A stretch of DNA of 27,317 nucleotides from positions 1 to 27,317 of the forward strand of contig CALBTS010000194.1 of NCBI GenBank assembly GCA_937968035.1. The letters run 5' to 3'. The notes under the pieces are model-generated. The model did no database searches, was not told the origin of the DNA, and saw only the letters and a program-made list of their open reading frames with translations. Shown piece by piece: positions 16,378-24,113 of this stretch (position 1 is the stretch's first letter; every line of letters starts with the position of its first letter). The position numbers and the translations under genes are program-made. The DNA comes from an uncultured Methanomethylovorans sp. GTDB lineage: Archaea > Halobacteriota > Methanosarcinia > Methanosarcinales > Methanosarcinaceae.

Positions 16378-16745
16378 TTATCCTGTTCCTCTTTTTAGTA
16401 ATCCTATATCATATGCCAATTTTTTTCTGTTGCTCTCTCTATGTTCCATCATGACATATACGGCTTTTTTAGCATCTGTTTCCACATCCATTGATCCTCA
16501 GGTGACGTTCTTGCAGTCCTGGGTCAATAGTTTGACAAGCCTTAGGGCGCCAGTGTCTCCACTATCCTGCTATGTTTTCCGTACTGGCTTCGGAAATCCG
16601 CTTTCGCAAAATCGCATTGGTAATGGTAAGTGGAAGCTCCCATGAAATTGCGTAATAACATAGTGTGCATGGCCATTCCATCTTCTTTTATTCTTTCGTA
16701 TACTTTCCTTACTGATGTATGACAGGATATCCTATCTAATTCCAT
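16378..16745 (-). pseudogene. cooS: Collapsed remnant resembling CO dehydrogenase CooS
   Basis: The frame starting at 16745 opens MELDRISCHTSVRKVYERIK, which closely matches my knowledge of the N-terminus of anaerobic Ni-CO dehydrogenase CooS (over 600 residues). It then loses the family entirely before the cysteine cluster and stops at 16542. After a shift of frame, DVETDAKKAVYVMMEHRESN with RKKLAY, ending in TAA at 16378-16380, resembles a CooS C-terminus. The middle segment (LLRNFMGASTYHYQC) may derive from the same gene but is unplaced. Nearly all catalytic sequence is missing, so no activity is possible. A GGGAG site still precedes the ATG. The N-terminal match is seen directly; the internal deletion model is inference. 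The alternative is a short unknown gene that shares the first 25 residues. Confidence 0.6.
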
Positions 16746-16855
16746 TGTTCTTCTCCCTGGAATCCTAACTTGCCAAGCTTATGCTCCAGCCCTTAATAGT
16801 CTGAGACTGGGATTTGAAAAAACTATCGATATGGCAGATGAAGGTAAGTAATTGT

Positions 16856-17710
16856 TTACTGGATCCTCTCTCCGCAATATTTGCAAAAACATGCATCTTC
16901 ATCATGGTCGTCCTGGCCACACTTTGAGCATATGAGCTTTTTACGCCTCTTTTTTCTCTCTTCCATGGAAACCAGGGACATTTCACTGGTCACTATCCCG
17001 GTAGGTACAGCTATGATGCTGTAACCCAGTATCATGACAAAGGCAGCGAGCGCCCTGCCCAGTGATGTTTGAGGTACAATATCCCCGAATCCCACTGTGG
17101 TAATGGTCACTATGGCCCAGTATATGCTACTGGGAATGCTGGTAAAGCCATTCTTTTCGCCTTCTATGAGGTACATGAGCGATCCCATTACAATTACCAT
17201 TGTCAACACCGTGAACATGAATATGATTATCTTTCGGCTGCTTGCACGCAATGCTCTCAGTAGCAGTTCTGTTTCACTGATATACTGCACCAGTTTCAGT
17301 ACCCTGAATATTCTTAACACACGCAGCACTCTGACGACAAGCAGGAACTGGCTTCCAGGCATGATGAGGCTTATATATGTGGGAATTATGGCAATCAAGT
17401 CCACTATTCCGAAGAGGCTGGTCGCATAGGTTCTTTTACTCCTGACACACGTAAGACGTAACAGGTACTCAATGGTAAAAAGAATGGTAAAGGACCACTC
17501 CAGTCCGTGCAGTACAGTGCCGTATGTATCCCTCAGGGAACTGATACTATCCAGCATCACCACAATGACACTCAGGACTATACTGACAATAAGCAGAACA
17601 TCAAAATTTTTTCCAGCTTTTGTATCAGCTTCAAAGATCACATTATATAACCATTTTTTCCATTCAGGGCCTTCTGGCCTGTTCTCTTTTTCCCTTAATA
17701 AAGTGACCAT
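16856..17710 (-). CDS. Voltage-gated-type potassium channel with zinc ribbon tail
   Basis: This 284-residue six-helix cation channel has S1-S3 at about residues 38-115 and an S4 helix with regular arginines, RVLRVLRIFRVLK (127-139). S5 (about 160-182), a pore helix and the K+ filter TTVGFGD (204-210) follow, then S6 (about 217-240). S4 charges and filter indicate a voltage-sensing K+ channel of the KvAP kind. The tail is basic (ERKKRRKK) and ends in CSKCGQDDHDEDACFCKYCG (261-280), a zinc-ribbon-like element with CxxC pairs. I do not expect such a tail in most such channels. AAGGTGG four bases before the ATG is a strong ribosome site. The gene follows dinB by 11 bases and is probably translated from the same message. 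Confidence 0.88.
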   Translation of the reverse strand: MVTLLREKENRPEGPEWKKWLYNVIFEADTKAGKNFDVLLIVSIVLSVIVVMLDSISSLRDTYGTVLHGLEWSFTILFTIEYLLRLTCVRSKRTYATSLFGIVDLIAIIPTYISLIMPGSQFLLVVRVLRVLRIFRVLKLVQYISETELLLRALRASSRKIIIFMFTVLTMVIVMGSLMYLIEGEKNGFTSIPSSIYWAIVTITTVGFGDIVPQTSLGRALAAFVMILGYSIIAVPTGIVTSEMSLVSMEERKKRRKKLICSKCGQDDHDEDACFCKYCGERIQ

Positions 17711-17721
17711 TGTTCCACCTT

Positions 17722-18813
17722 TCAGAAATACTCGAACAAGCTTTTTTGTCCAATATTTTGCTGCAGGTTACCCACTCTCACACCTATCCGCCGAAAGTCC
17801 ATGCTGCCTTCACGAAGGAATTGCAACATTATCTCTCTTGCAGTCTCATGCAGGATACCTTTGTCAGAGACCGCATGGTTGAGAGTGCGGCTTTTAGTTG
17901 CCATTCTGAAGTTTGAGAAGATAACAGTTATAGTAACGGATCTGAAACTCACTTTTCTTGAAACGGCTTTTTTGATAACATCATCCACCAGCTCGTCCAG
18001 AAGGGCGAATACCATATCATCATCTCTGGTGTTCTCTTTCAGGGAGGCCATTCTGCCTATCTGGTCCGTGGCAGTCCTCTCGGTGACAGGTGATTCATCG
18101 ATGCCAGATGCAGCTTTTTTGAGCCATGTACCCCGGTTCTTACCAAACTCTGCGATGAGTTCCTGGGTATCATAAGCTGCAAGCTGACCGATGGTTTCAA
18201 TTCCCTTTTTTTGGAGTTTCTCTTCAGTCACCTTCCCAATGCCCCAGAGTTTTTTTACGGGCATGGGACTTAAGAAATCTCTCACGTCTTCAGGCTTCAC
18301 TATTGTCATACCATCAGGTTTTCGGAAAGATGATGCCATCTTAGCTATCAGCTTGTTAGGGCCGATGCCCACGGAACATGTCAGTTTTTCATGTTCCAGC
18401 ACATCATGTTTTATCTGCATACCAATATACTGTGCCTTTTCGAAGTCTTTGTCACAGTTCTGGGATATTTCCAGGAACGCCTCATCAATACTTATTTTCT
18501 CAAAGGTTTCTTCACTATCAGCATGAGAACTAAGTATGTCCATGACACGGGCCGAAACCTCTTCGTAGAACCCTTTGCGTACAGGAAGAAAAACAGCATC
18601 GGGTTTTAGGGACTTAGCCTGCCTGCAGGGCATGGCTGAACGTATACCGGCTTTTCTGGCAATATAATTGGATGTGCTTACCGCTCCTCCTTCTTCACCT
18701 CGGTTAGAATACATGCACACCACAACAGCCTTATCTTTGAGGGAAGGATCTTCACGTTCTTCTATGGCAGCGTAGAAGTAGTCCATGTCCACATGTATTA
18801 TCACACGTTCCAT
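17722..18813 (-). CDS. dinB: DNA polymerase IV (Y family)
   Basis: This translesion polymerase copies damaged DNA. The 363-residue protein has the catalytic start HVDMDYFYAAIEE (Asp9) and SIDEAFLE (108-115, Asp110 and Glu111). The helix-hairpin-helix and thumb region is near 175-215 (LWGIGKVTEEKLQKKGIETI), and a little-finger domain follows. It ends in QKSLFEYF, a PCNA-binding PIP box. All metal ligands are present, so an active enzyme is expected. No Shine-Dalgarno precedes the ATG. AATAAAAAC about 27 bases upstream could be the TATA box of a leaderless message. It lies after a terminator-like hairpin behind the GNAT gene and is 11 bases before the channel gene. Confidence 0.95.
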   Translation of the reverse strand: MERVIIHVDMDYFYAAIEEREDPSLKDKAVVVCMYSNRGEEGGAVSTSNYIARKAGIRSAMPCRQAKSLKPDAVFLPVRKGFYEEVSARVMDILSSHADSEETFEKISIDEAFLEISQNCDKDFEKAQYIGMQIKHDVLEHEKLTCSVGIGPNKLIAKMASSFRKPDGMTIVKPEDVRDFLSPMPVKKLWGIGKVTEEKLQKKGIETIGQLAAYDTQELIAEFGKNRGTWLKKAASGIDESPVTERTATDQIGRMASLKENTRDDDMVFALLDELVDDVIKKAVSRKVSFRSVTITVIFSNFRMATKSRTLNHAVSDKGILHETAREIMLQFLREGSMDFRRIGVRVGNLQQNIGQKSLFEYF

Positions 18814-18820
18814 TACAAGG

Positions 18821-18856
18821 AAAAAGGACGGAGTAGTTTTTATTGTTAACCCGTCC
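18821..18856 (-). terminator. Terminator-like hairpin between GNAT gene and dinB
   Basis: On the minus strand GGACGG (18856-18851) pairs with CCGTCC (18831-18826) and is followed at once by T5. It would end the GNAT transcript or attenuate read-through into dinB, whose ATG is only about 8 bases further. The loop is 19 bases, long for a simple terminator. Confidence 0.45.
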
Positions 18857-18857
18857 G

Positions 18858-19916
18858 TTAAAGGATCGTATCCCTGCAGTCCACGTAGAAAGTACTGAAA
18901 TCCGGGAGTTTTCCTGCAATCGGCTTTGCATATATGTACTCTGTTTCGAGGTGGGGCCTGAATACTTTTAGCAGTTCGAACAGTGGATCTACCGGGTCTA
19001 TATATGTGCCAAAGAAATCACATTTTGTTTCGTACATAAGGGAACTGCAGTGTTCAAATATCTCTACCATAGCATCTGGATGCCCAGGCTTGAATGCATG
19101 GTTTACGATGTTACGGAACTTGAAATATTCTCCTTCTTTAGGAACAAGGGGTATGCGTGTAAAATGCCGCAGCATGTTCTGCATGTTTGCCATAAGTTTC
19201 CATAGGAGTGGTTCCCGTGTATATGCCATCTCCGCAAGTACTGCCGTATCCCAGAAACCTCCACAAGCCACTATGGTGCCATTATATTTAGCAACAATAA
19301 AATTCTCAAGTCCGTATCCAAGTATCCTGTTTGTGTAATCCCTGAAACTTTCAGGTGTGAAAGGTATGAAATGTGTTCTTCCTGCATAGTATTGGTTGAT
19401 AAGCCCAACAGCTTCAGGCAGGTCTGATCCGTCAATATGGTCAATTGAATACTTTTTCTCGGCTTTCTCTTTCTTGGTGGTCGAGATCTCACAAATTGTG
19501 ATCTCTTTCTCTCTTATATAGCCTAGCTTCTCTGTAAGTTTTCTGTAGGGTTCGTTTGGTCCGTAGATGTGACAGTAGATATATGAAGATTTGATATCTT
19601 CTGCATGCTTTTCCATCTCTCTGATCAACTGGATAGCTATACCTTTTCTACGAAAGGCCGGATCTACCATGACTTCAGTCAGATATACATAAGGCCCCAG
19701 AGGTCCATGTTTAACAGTCCAGCCCACATAACCTGCTATTTGTTCATGTTCTTCTGCCACCATTATCTTCCAGTTATCATAAAGCTCATATCGTGCGGTA
19801 ATATCTGGCGATAGATTTGTCACCATGGCTACCTTGTCATTGCCATGAGGGCTCAATTTTTCAATATCAAGCAAAGCATCATTGTCACTAGGTATGAAGG
19901 GTCTAATTCTTACCAT
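18858..19916 (-). CDS. GNAT acetyltransferase with a second, degenerate half
   Basis: This 352-residue protein has a clear N-terminal GNAT domain (about 1-145), with YLTEVMVDPAFRRKGIAIQL as acetyl-CoA motif A and B (the RRKGIA loop binds pyrophosphate). The C-terminal half (about 160-352) has the same kind of strand and helix pattern, with ENFIVAKYNGTIVACGGFWD, but lacks a clear acetyl-CoA loop. It may be a second, inactive GNAT fold. The substrate cannot be inferred. The start is supported by GGGGGA six bases before the ATG. It is divergent from the acyl carrier protein cluster across an AT-rich gap. Confidence 0.82.
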   Translation of the reverse strand: MVRIRPFIPSDNDALLDIEKLSPHGNDKVAMVTNLSPDITARYELYDNWKIMVAEEHEQIAGYVGWTVKHGPLGPYVYLTEVMVDPAFRRKGIAIQLIREMEKHAEDIKSSYIYCHIYGPNEPYRKLTEKLGYIREKEITICEISTTKKEKAEKKYSIDHIDGSDLPEAVGLINQYYAGRTHFIPFTPESFRDYTNRILGYGLENFIVAKYNGTIVACGGFWDTAVLAEMAYTREPLLWKLMANMQNMLRHFTRIPLVPKEGEYFKFRNIVNHAFKPGHPDAMVEIFEHCSSLMYETKCDFFGTYIDPVDPLFELLKVFRPHLETEYIYAKPIAGKLPDFSTFYVDCRDTIL

Positions 19917-20316
19917 ATGTTTTCCCCCAAAAGCTTATTTTTTAATTCATTGACAAAAATAGATTCTGAACTCAACGTTTTTTTTTATAAAGAATTAAGT
20001 TCCTCCCTACATAAAAATTGACTTCAGCAAATATAATAGTTTTGGAACTATATGATATACTTTAACAAAAGAAATTATAGTTATATTCACAAAGAAAAAT
20101 TTATTTATTTAAAAATAAATTTAGTGCCAAATCGACAATTGTCATAAAATAACTATATTTTTACACATAATTATATATAGTATTAGAAGGAAAAAGGCAT
20201 CTATATGTCGGGAGGTATTTTGTTCAGAAGATATTTATACTAATGCATAGTTAATAAACTCTTAAATGGATTAACATTGGTCATTGATCTTCAAAACAAA
20301 AATTTGAGGTATGCTA
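19917..20316. other. AT-rich divergent promoter region
   Basis: These 400 bases separate the GNAT gene (minus) from the acyl carrier protein gene (plus). They hold a 10-base-arm inverted repeat (20097-20122), a palindrome GACAATTGTC (20134-20143), and TATA-like words near 20170-20180 and 20231-20240 (ATATTTATAC). No coding frame was found. The length and dyads suggest regulated promoters for the cluster. Confidence 0.55.
20097..20122. repeat. Inverted repeat in the divergent promoter region
   Basis: AAATTTATTT and AAATAAATTT are perfect complements around ATTTAA. The arms are all A/T, so chance is possible. The adjacent palindrome GACAATTGTC at 20134-20143 is a better operator candidate. Confidence 0.6.
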
Positions 20317-20562
20317 ATGGAAAACATAAAAACCAGTATAGTCAATTACCTAAAAGACAATTCTTTTATGGACAAGAACACCGAGTTGGGAGATGCTGAT
20401 TCTCTCACTCAGAATGGAATTATAGATTCGATCGGTTTACTTGAACTATTGGATTACATAAGTGAAAAATATTCTGTAGAAATCCCTGAAGACATGTTGA
20501 TCCCGGAAAATCTGGATTCATTGCATGGACTAACTAATATGATAACCAGTCTTGCAAAGTGA
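20317..20562 (+). CDS. Acyl carrier protein
   Basis: This 81-residue acidic four-helix protein carries the acyl chain on a phosphopantetheine arm. The attachment site is DSIGLLEL with Ser38, preceded by TQNGIID. Length and the helix-2 pattern fit free-standing carrier proteins. An ATG at 20311 begins the frame, but GAGGT (20306-20310) is correctly spaced for the ATG at 20317. The next gene starts four bases after its stop, so the carrier is probably co-expressed with the acyl-AMP ligase that should load it. Carrier proteins are uncommon in archaea, which lack the bacterial fatty acid pathway, so a specialised pathway is likely. A phosphopantetheinyl transferase is needed and is not in the window. 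Confidence 0.9.
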   Translation: MENIKTSIVNYLKDNSFMDKNTELGDADSLTQNGIIDSIGLLELLDYISEKYSVEIPEDMLIPENLDSLHGLTNMITSLAK

Positions 20563-20566
20563 GATA

Positions 20567-22045
20567 ATGAAAATAGATGCATATCTTACAGCACATGCCA
20601 GAAAAACACCTTCTCGCATTGCCTTGGAAGAGGGAAATAATTCTATCTCATATGAGAAGCTTGAAGCTAGCGTTAGTGATATTGCTTCATCAATGAGGGA
20701 ATTCAGGCATTGTAGGTTTGCAATATTAGAAGAGATGGGGATCCAGTACATAAAAATGCTCATGGCAGTGTATAGGTCGGATAATATTGCTATCCCTATG
20801 CCGATCGAAATGCCTAAGATCAGTTTAGAAAAGATCCTCGATAACTCTCATGTCAGGAATATAATTACTACAGAGGTACAATATTCTAAATTCGGGGACA
20901 GCTTTTTCGAGCGTTTTGGGACCGTTCTAATCGTTTCGGACGACAAGCCGGTCAGATCCATACGCCAGGAAATATCGATAGAATCAAACCACCCGGAACT
21001 TAAACTTGTATTGTATACTTCTGGTACGACCGGTACTCCTAAAGGTGTCATGTTAAGTGATAAGAATCTTACAACAAATGCAGCATCTATTATAGAGATA
21101 CTTGGTCTCACTCCTGATGATAAAGCAGCAATGGTAATATCCCCTCACCATGCTTTCGGAAATTCGATAATCAACTCCCATTTGATGGCAGGCGGATGCA
21201 TTGCAATGGGAAACATGAAATTCATAGGTTCGGTCTTCAGTTCGATAGAATCTGGCGTGACCGTATTTTATGGAGTGCCCAGTACGTATCGTATACTGCT
21301 GCGCTATCCAGACCGTTTCAAAAAGGCGTTCTCTAATGTCAAGACCGCTGCGTCAGCAGGCGGTGGAATGACCAAGCAAATTGTGAGAAATATAAAGGAA
21401 CTAGTGCCTGGAATTGAGATACTGCCGATGTATGGCCAAACCGAAGCTACAGCAAGGCTTGCCTATGTACCAAAAGAAGATGTAGAAGAGTTCATTGAAA
21501 CGATAGGTAAACCAATTCCGGGTGTTACTTTGGACGTATTTGATTCTAAAGGACAGCCAGTTGGACCAAACGTCACGGCTGAACTGGTTGCCAAAGGCGA
21601 TAATATATTGCTGGGATATCTGGATGATGAAGTTGCCACTAAAAAGAAGATCATAGACGGATGGATGTACACCGGGGATCTTGCACAGAAACTGTCCAAT
21701 GGGTACTTCAAACTGATGGGACGCAAGGATGACCTCGTCAAAATAGGCGACCATCTGGTGAACCCGAGAGAAATCGAAAAAACCATCGAGAACAATAATA
21801 AGGTCTCAGCGGTCTTTGTTGTACCAGTAGCCCATGACCTCATGGGGACAGCGATAAGTCTCATGGTCGTGCCTGAACCAGAGACAGATGTTGATACCTT
21901 GTTCAAGTTCTGCCGTAAAAATCTTCCAGCACACTTATACCCAAAGGAGATTCTCTTTATTGACCATCTCCCCTTAACTGAGAATGGTAAGATCTGCAAT
22001 CGATTGATCATAGAGGAATACCAAAATGTCAAAAATTGTATGTAA
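20567..22045 (+). CDS. Acyl-AMP ligase (ANL superfamily)
   Basis: This enzyme adenylates a carboxylic acid and passes it to CoA or, given its position, to the carrier protein. The 492-residue protein has the P-loop-like YTSGTTGTPKG (about 150-160), YGQTEATARLAY (A5), GWMYTGD (A7), LMGRKDDLVKIGDHLVNPREIE (A8 hinge) and the C-terminal catalytic lysine in PLTENGK (about 481). All core motifs are present, so activity is expected. The acid cannot be predicted. The ATG at 20567 is four bases after the carrier stop; an in-frame ATG at 20552 would overlap the carrier gene and is less likely. Its end overlaps the next gene by 20 bases, showing tight coupling. Confidence 0.9.
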   Translation: MKIDAYLTAHARKTPSRIALEEGNNSISYEKLEASVSDIASSMREFRHCRFAILEEMGIQYIKMLMAVYRSDNIAIPMPIEMPKISLEKILDNSHVRNIITTEVQYSKFGDSFFERFGTVLIVSDDKPVRSIRQEISIESNHPELKLVLYTSGTTGTPKGVMLSDKNLTTNAASIIEILGLTPDDKAAMVISPHHAFGNSIINSHLMAGGCIAMGNMKFIGSVFSSIESGVTVFYGVPSTYRILLRYPDRFKKAFSNVKTAASAGGGMTKQIVRNIKELVPGIEILPMYGQTEATARLAYVPKEDVEEFIETIGKPIPGVTLDVFDSKGQPVGPNVTAELVAKGDNILLGYLDDEVATKKKIIDGWMYTGDLAQKLSNGYFKLMGRKDDLVKIGDHLVNPREIEKTIENNNKVSAVFVVPVAHDLMGTAISLMVVPEPETDVDTLFKFCRKNLPAHLYPKEILFIDHLPLTENGKICNRLIIEEYQNVKNCM

Positions 22046-23051
22046 AAAATGTATTCTGGATTCTGAGATGCCAGGTATAACTATCAATGAGGACACAGGC
22101 CTCTGTCATTTTTGTGAAACATTTAAACCTCTTACTGAATCTGATAAGGAAAAGTACCTTGCAGAGATGGAAGAGATCTTTGACCGGATCAAGGGCAGGG
22201 GTGAATACGATGTTATCTATGCACTATCAGGAGGAAAAGATTCATCATACACGCTATATAAGCTCAAAAAGGATTATCCATTCCTGAAAGTCTTGGCTGT
22301 CCTTTTCAATAATGGTTTCATATCTGACAACGCGATCGAAAATGCCAAGAAGATGTGCGAGATCACAGGATCAGACTATTATGAACTCACAATGGATAAG
22401 CAGCAACTATGCAGCACTTGGAAAAAAGCTGCAGATTCTGTAGATGCGTTCCCTAAATTTGCTAAATACAGAGCAAGTGATATCTGCAACACCTGCATCA
22501 GTATCATCAAGCAGAAGCTGATAGAATATGCCATTGCCAGAAATGCCCCGGTCATAATATTTGCTTTCACGGCCGGACAGGCTCCTAATCCTATAATCAA
22601 GTTAAACTATAATTTCATCAAGTTGTCGAGAAACCTTTTTGAAAAACAGCTTGAGAAAATTGGTATTGATGACAAAGATGAAAGTTTCATGATGAAAAAG
22701 TCAGTAATTGAAAAAATGGACAAAGATAATCCTCCTATGATCATCCATCCTTTATGCATGTGGGATTATAATGAGGATATGGTGCTGGAAACTGTGACCA
22801 GGGTAGGATGGAAGCCCCCGAAACTCAATGACAGTAACTCAACCAACTGTAAATTGAATTCTTTAGCCTGTCATAACCACCTGGAAAAATATGGGATACA
22901 TCCATATGCTTTTGATATAGCAGGGATCGTCAGGAATGGGGATATGTCCAGAGAAGTTGGACTGGAAAAACTTCATCAGGAACTCTCACAGCCATTGATA
23001 GATGAAGTTTCCAAGGAATTGAAAGTTAAGGTGACCCCTCTAAAGAGATAA
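22026..23051 (+). CDS. PP-loop ATPase, N-acetyl sugar amidotransferase-like
   Basis: This 341-residue protein has an N-terminal zinc-type pair, CKKC (6-9) and CHFC (27-30), and then the ATP pyrophosphatase loop ALSGGKDSSYTLYKL (66-80). A further CNTC follows near 156, and a Cys/His-rich stretch (CKLNSLACHNH) near 275. This layout fits the WbpG/PseA-like amidotransferase group, which activates a carbonyl with ATP and adds nitrogen, for example to make acetamidino sugars. Nitrogen would come from ammonia or a glutaminase partner, which is absent here. It overlaps the ligase gene by 20 bases. It could instead be a tRNA thiolation relative, but the cluster argues for a biosynthetic role. Confidence 0.75.
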   Translation: MSKIVCKKCILDSEMPGITINEDTGLCHFCETFKPLTESDKEKYLAEMEEIFDRIKGRGEYDVIYALSGGKDSSYTLYKLKKDYPFLKVLAVLFNNGFISDNAIENAKKMCEITGSDYYELTMDKQQLCSTWKKAADSVDAFPKFAKYRASDICNTCISIIKQKLIEYAIARNAPVIIFAFTAGQAPNPIIKLNYNFIKLSRNLFEKQLEKIGIDDKDESFMMKKSVIEKMDKDNPPMIIHPLCMWDYNEDMVLETVTRVGWKPPKLNDSNSTNCKLNSLACHNHLEKYGIHPYAFDIAGIVRNGDMSREVGLEKLHQELSQPLIDEVSKELKVKVTPLKR

Positions 23052-23132
23052 TCATATTGGTCAGATGTTTCCATTTTCATAGTCAGCAGTCTCTTAGTAT
23101 TTAATTGCTCGATACAGAAGGAGAGAAATACC

Positions 23133-24101
23133 ATGCAGATAATGGATGAACTTAACAGGGATATTGACGAAGTTGCTCTGACTCTCAGGCACTTTATCAA
23201 GGAAAAGATCGTTGGTTTCAAGAAGAAAGGCGCTGTTATAGGGGTTTCAGGTGGCATTGATTCAGCTGTGATCCTTGCTCTTTGTGTACAGGAGCTTGGA
23301 GCTGAGAATGTGTTTGGTATGCTCCTTCCTGAGAAAGAATCAGCTCCTTCAAGCAAGACCCTTGGTGCAGAAATTTGTGAAAGTCTTGGAGTGACCTATG
23401 AAGAAGTCCCCATCTCTCCCATACTTGAAGCCCTGGATATCTATAAAAAGAAGGAACAGGTCATAAAGAGAACCTGCCCTGAATATGATCCCAACATTCA
23501 CGAAACATCTCTGGTGTTGCCTGATTTCCTGAGCACAGGAGCCGTGAACGTCCCATATCTGAAACTTTTCAAAGATGGTGAGGCCGTTGCACAGCACAGA
23601 TTGAAAGCAAGTGATTATCTGGAAATAATCGGATTACAGGGTGTCAAGCAGCGCTCCAGGATGATCGTTCAGTATATGTATGCGGAAAAAAAGAACTACA
23701 TAGTTTGTGGAACGACCAATAAGACAGAACTTGCTCTTGGCCAGTTCGTAAAATATGGAGATGGTGGTGTGGATATTGAGCCTCTGGCCGATTGCTACAA
23801 GACTCAGGTCTATGCCCTGGCAAAATACCTCAATGTCAATGAGGAGATCATTAAGAGACCGCCAAGTGCTGACACATGGAGCCATTATACATCAGATCAG
23901 GATTTCTACTGGCGCATGCCTATTCAGATCATGGACCAATTATTGTATGGCAAGGAACATAAGTTATCTCTCGACGTGATCGAAAAGAACACAGGCTTGC
24001 CCAGAGAAACTATACAAAATGCCCTGAAACATATAGAAAGGGTAGAAACAACTACAGAATACATAAGAGCAGCTCCACCTACCTGTTTTATTAACAGATG
24101 A
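23133..24101 (+). CDS. NAD+ synthetase-like amidating enzyme (NadE family)
   Basis: This 322-residue protein has the NadE nucleotide loop GVSGGIDSAV (37-46) and the later CGTTNKTELALG, YGDGGVDIEPL and YKTQVYALAKYL blocks. No glutaminase domain is present, so ammonia is the likely donor. Two features differ from ordinary NadE. There is an insertion of roughly 50 residues before the RSRMIVQYMYAE helix. After PPSADTW, the usual TDE..(L/I)G segment is replaced by TSDQDFYWRMPIQIMDQLLY. It may therefore amidate something other than deamido-NAD within this cluster. Ordinary NAD synthesis remains possible if no other copy exists. The start has GGAGAG about seven bases upstream. Confidence 0.82.
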   Translation: MQIMDELNRDIDEVALTLRHFIKEKIVGFKKKGAVIGVSGGIDSAVILALCVQELGAENVFGMLLPEKESAPSSKTLGAEICESLGVTYEEVPISPILEALDIYKKKEQVIKRTCPEYDPNIHETSLVLPDFLSTGAVNVPYLKLFKDGEAVAQHRLKASDYLEIIGLQGVKQRSRMIVQYMYAEKKNYIVCGTTNKTELALGQFVKYGDGGVDIEPLADCYKTQVYALAKYLNVNEEIIKRPPSADTWSHYTSDQDFYWRMPIQIMDQLLYGKEHKLSLDVIEKNTGLPRETIQNALKHIERVETTTEYIRAAPPTCFINR

Positions 24102-24113
24102 AATGTGAGATAA

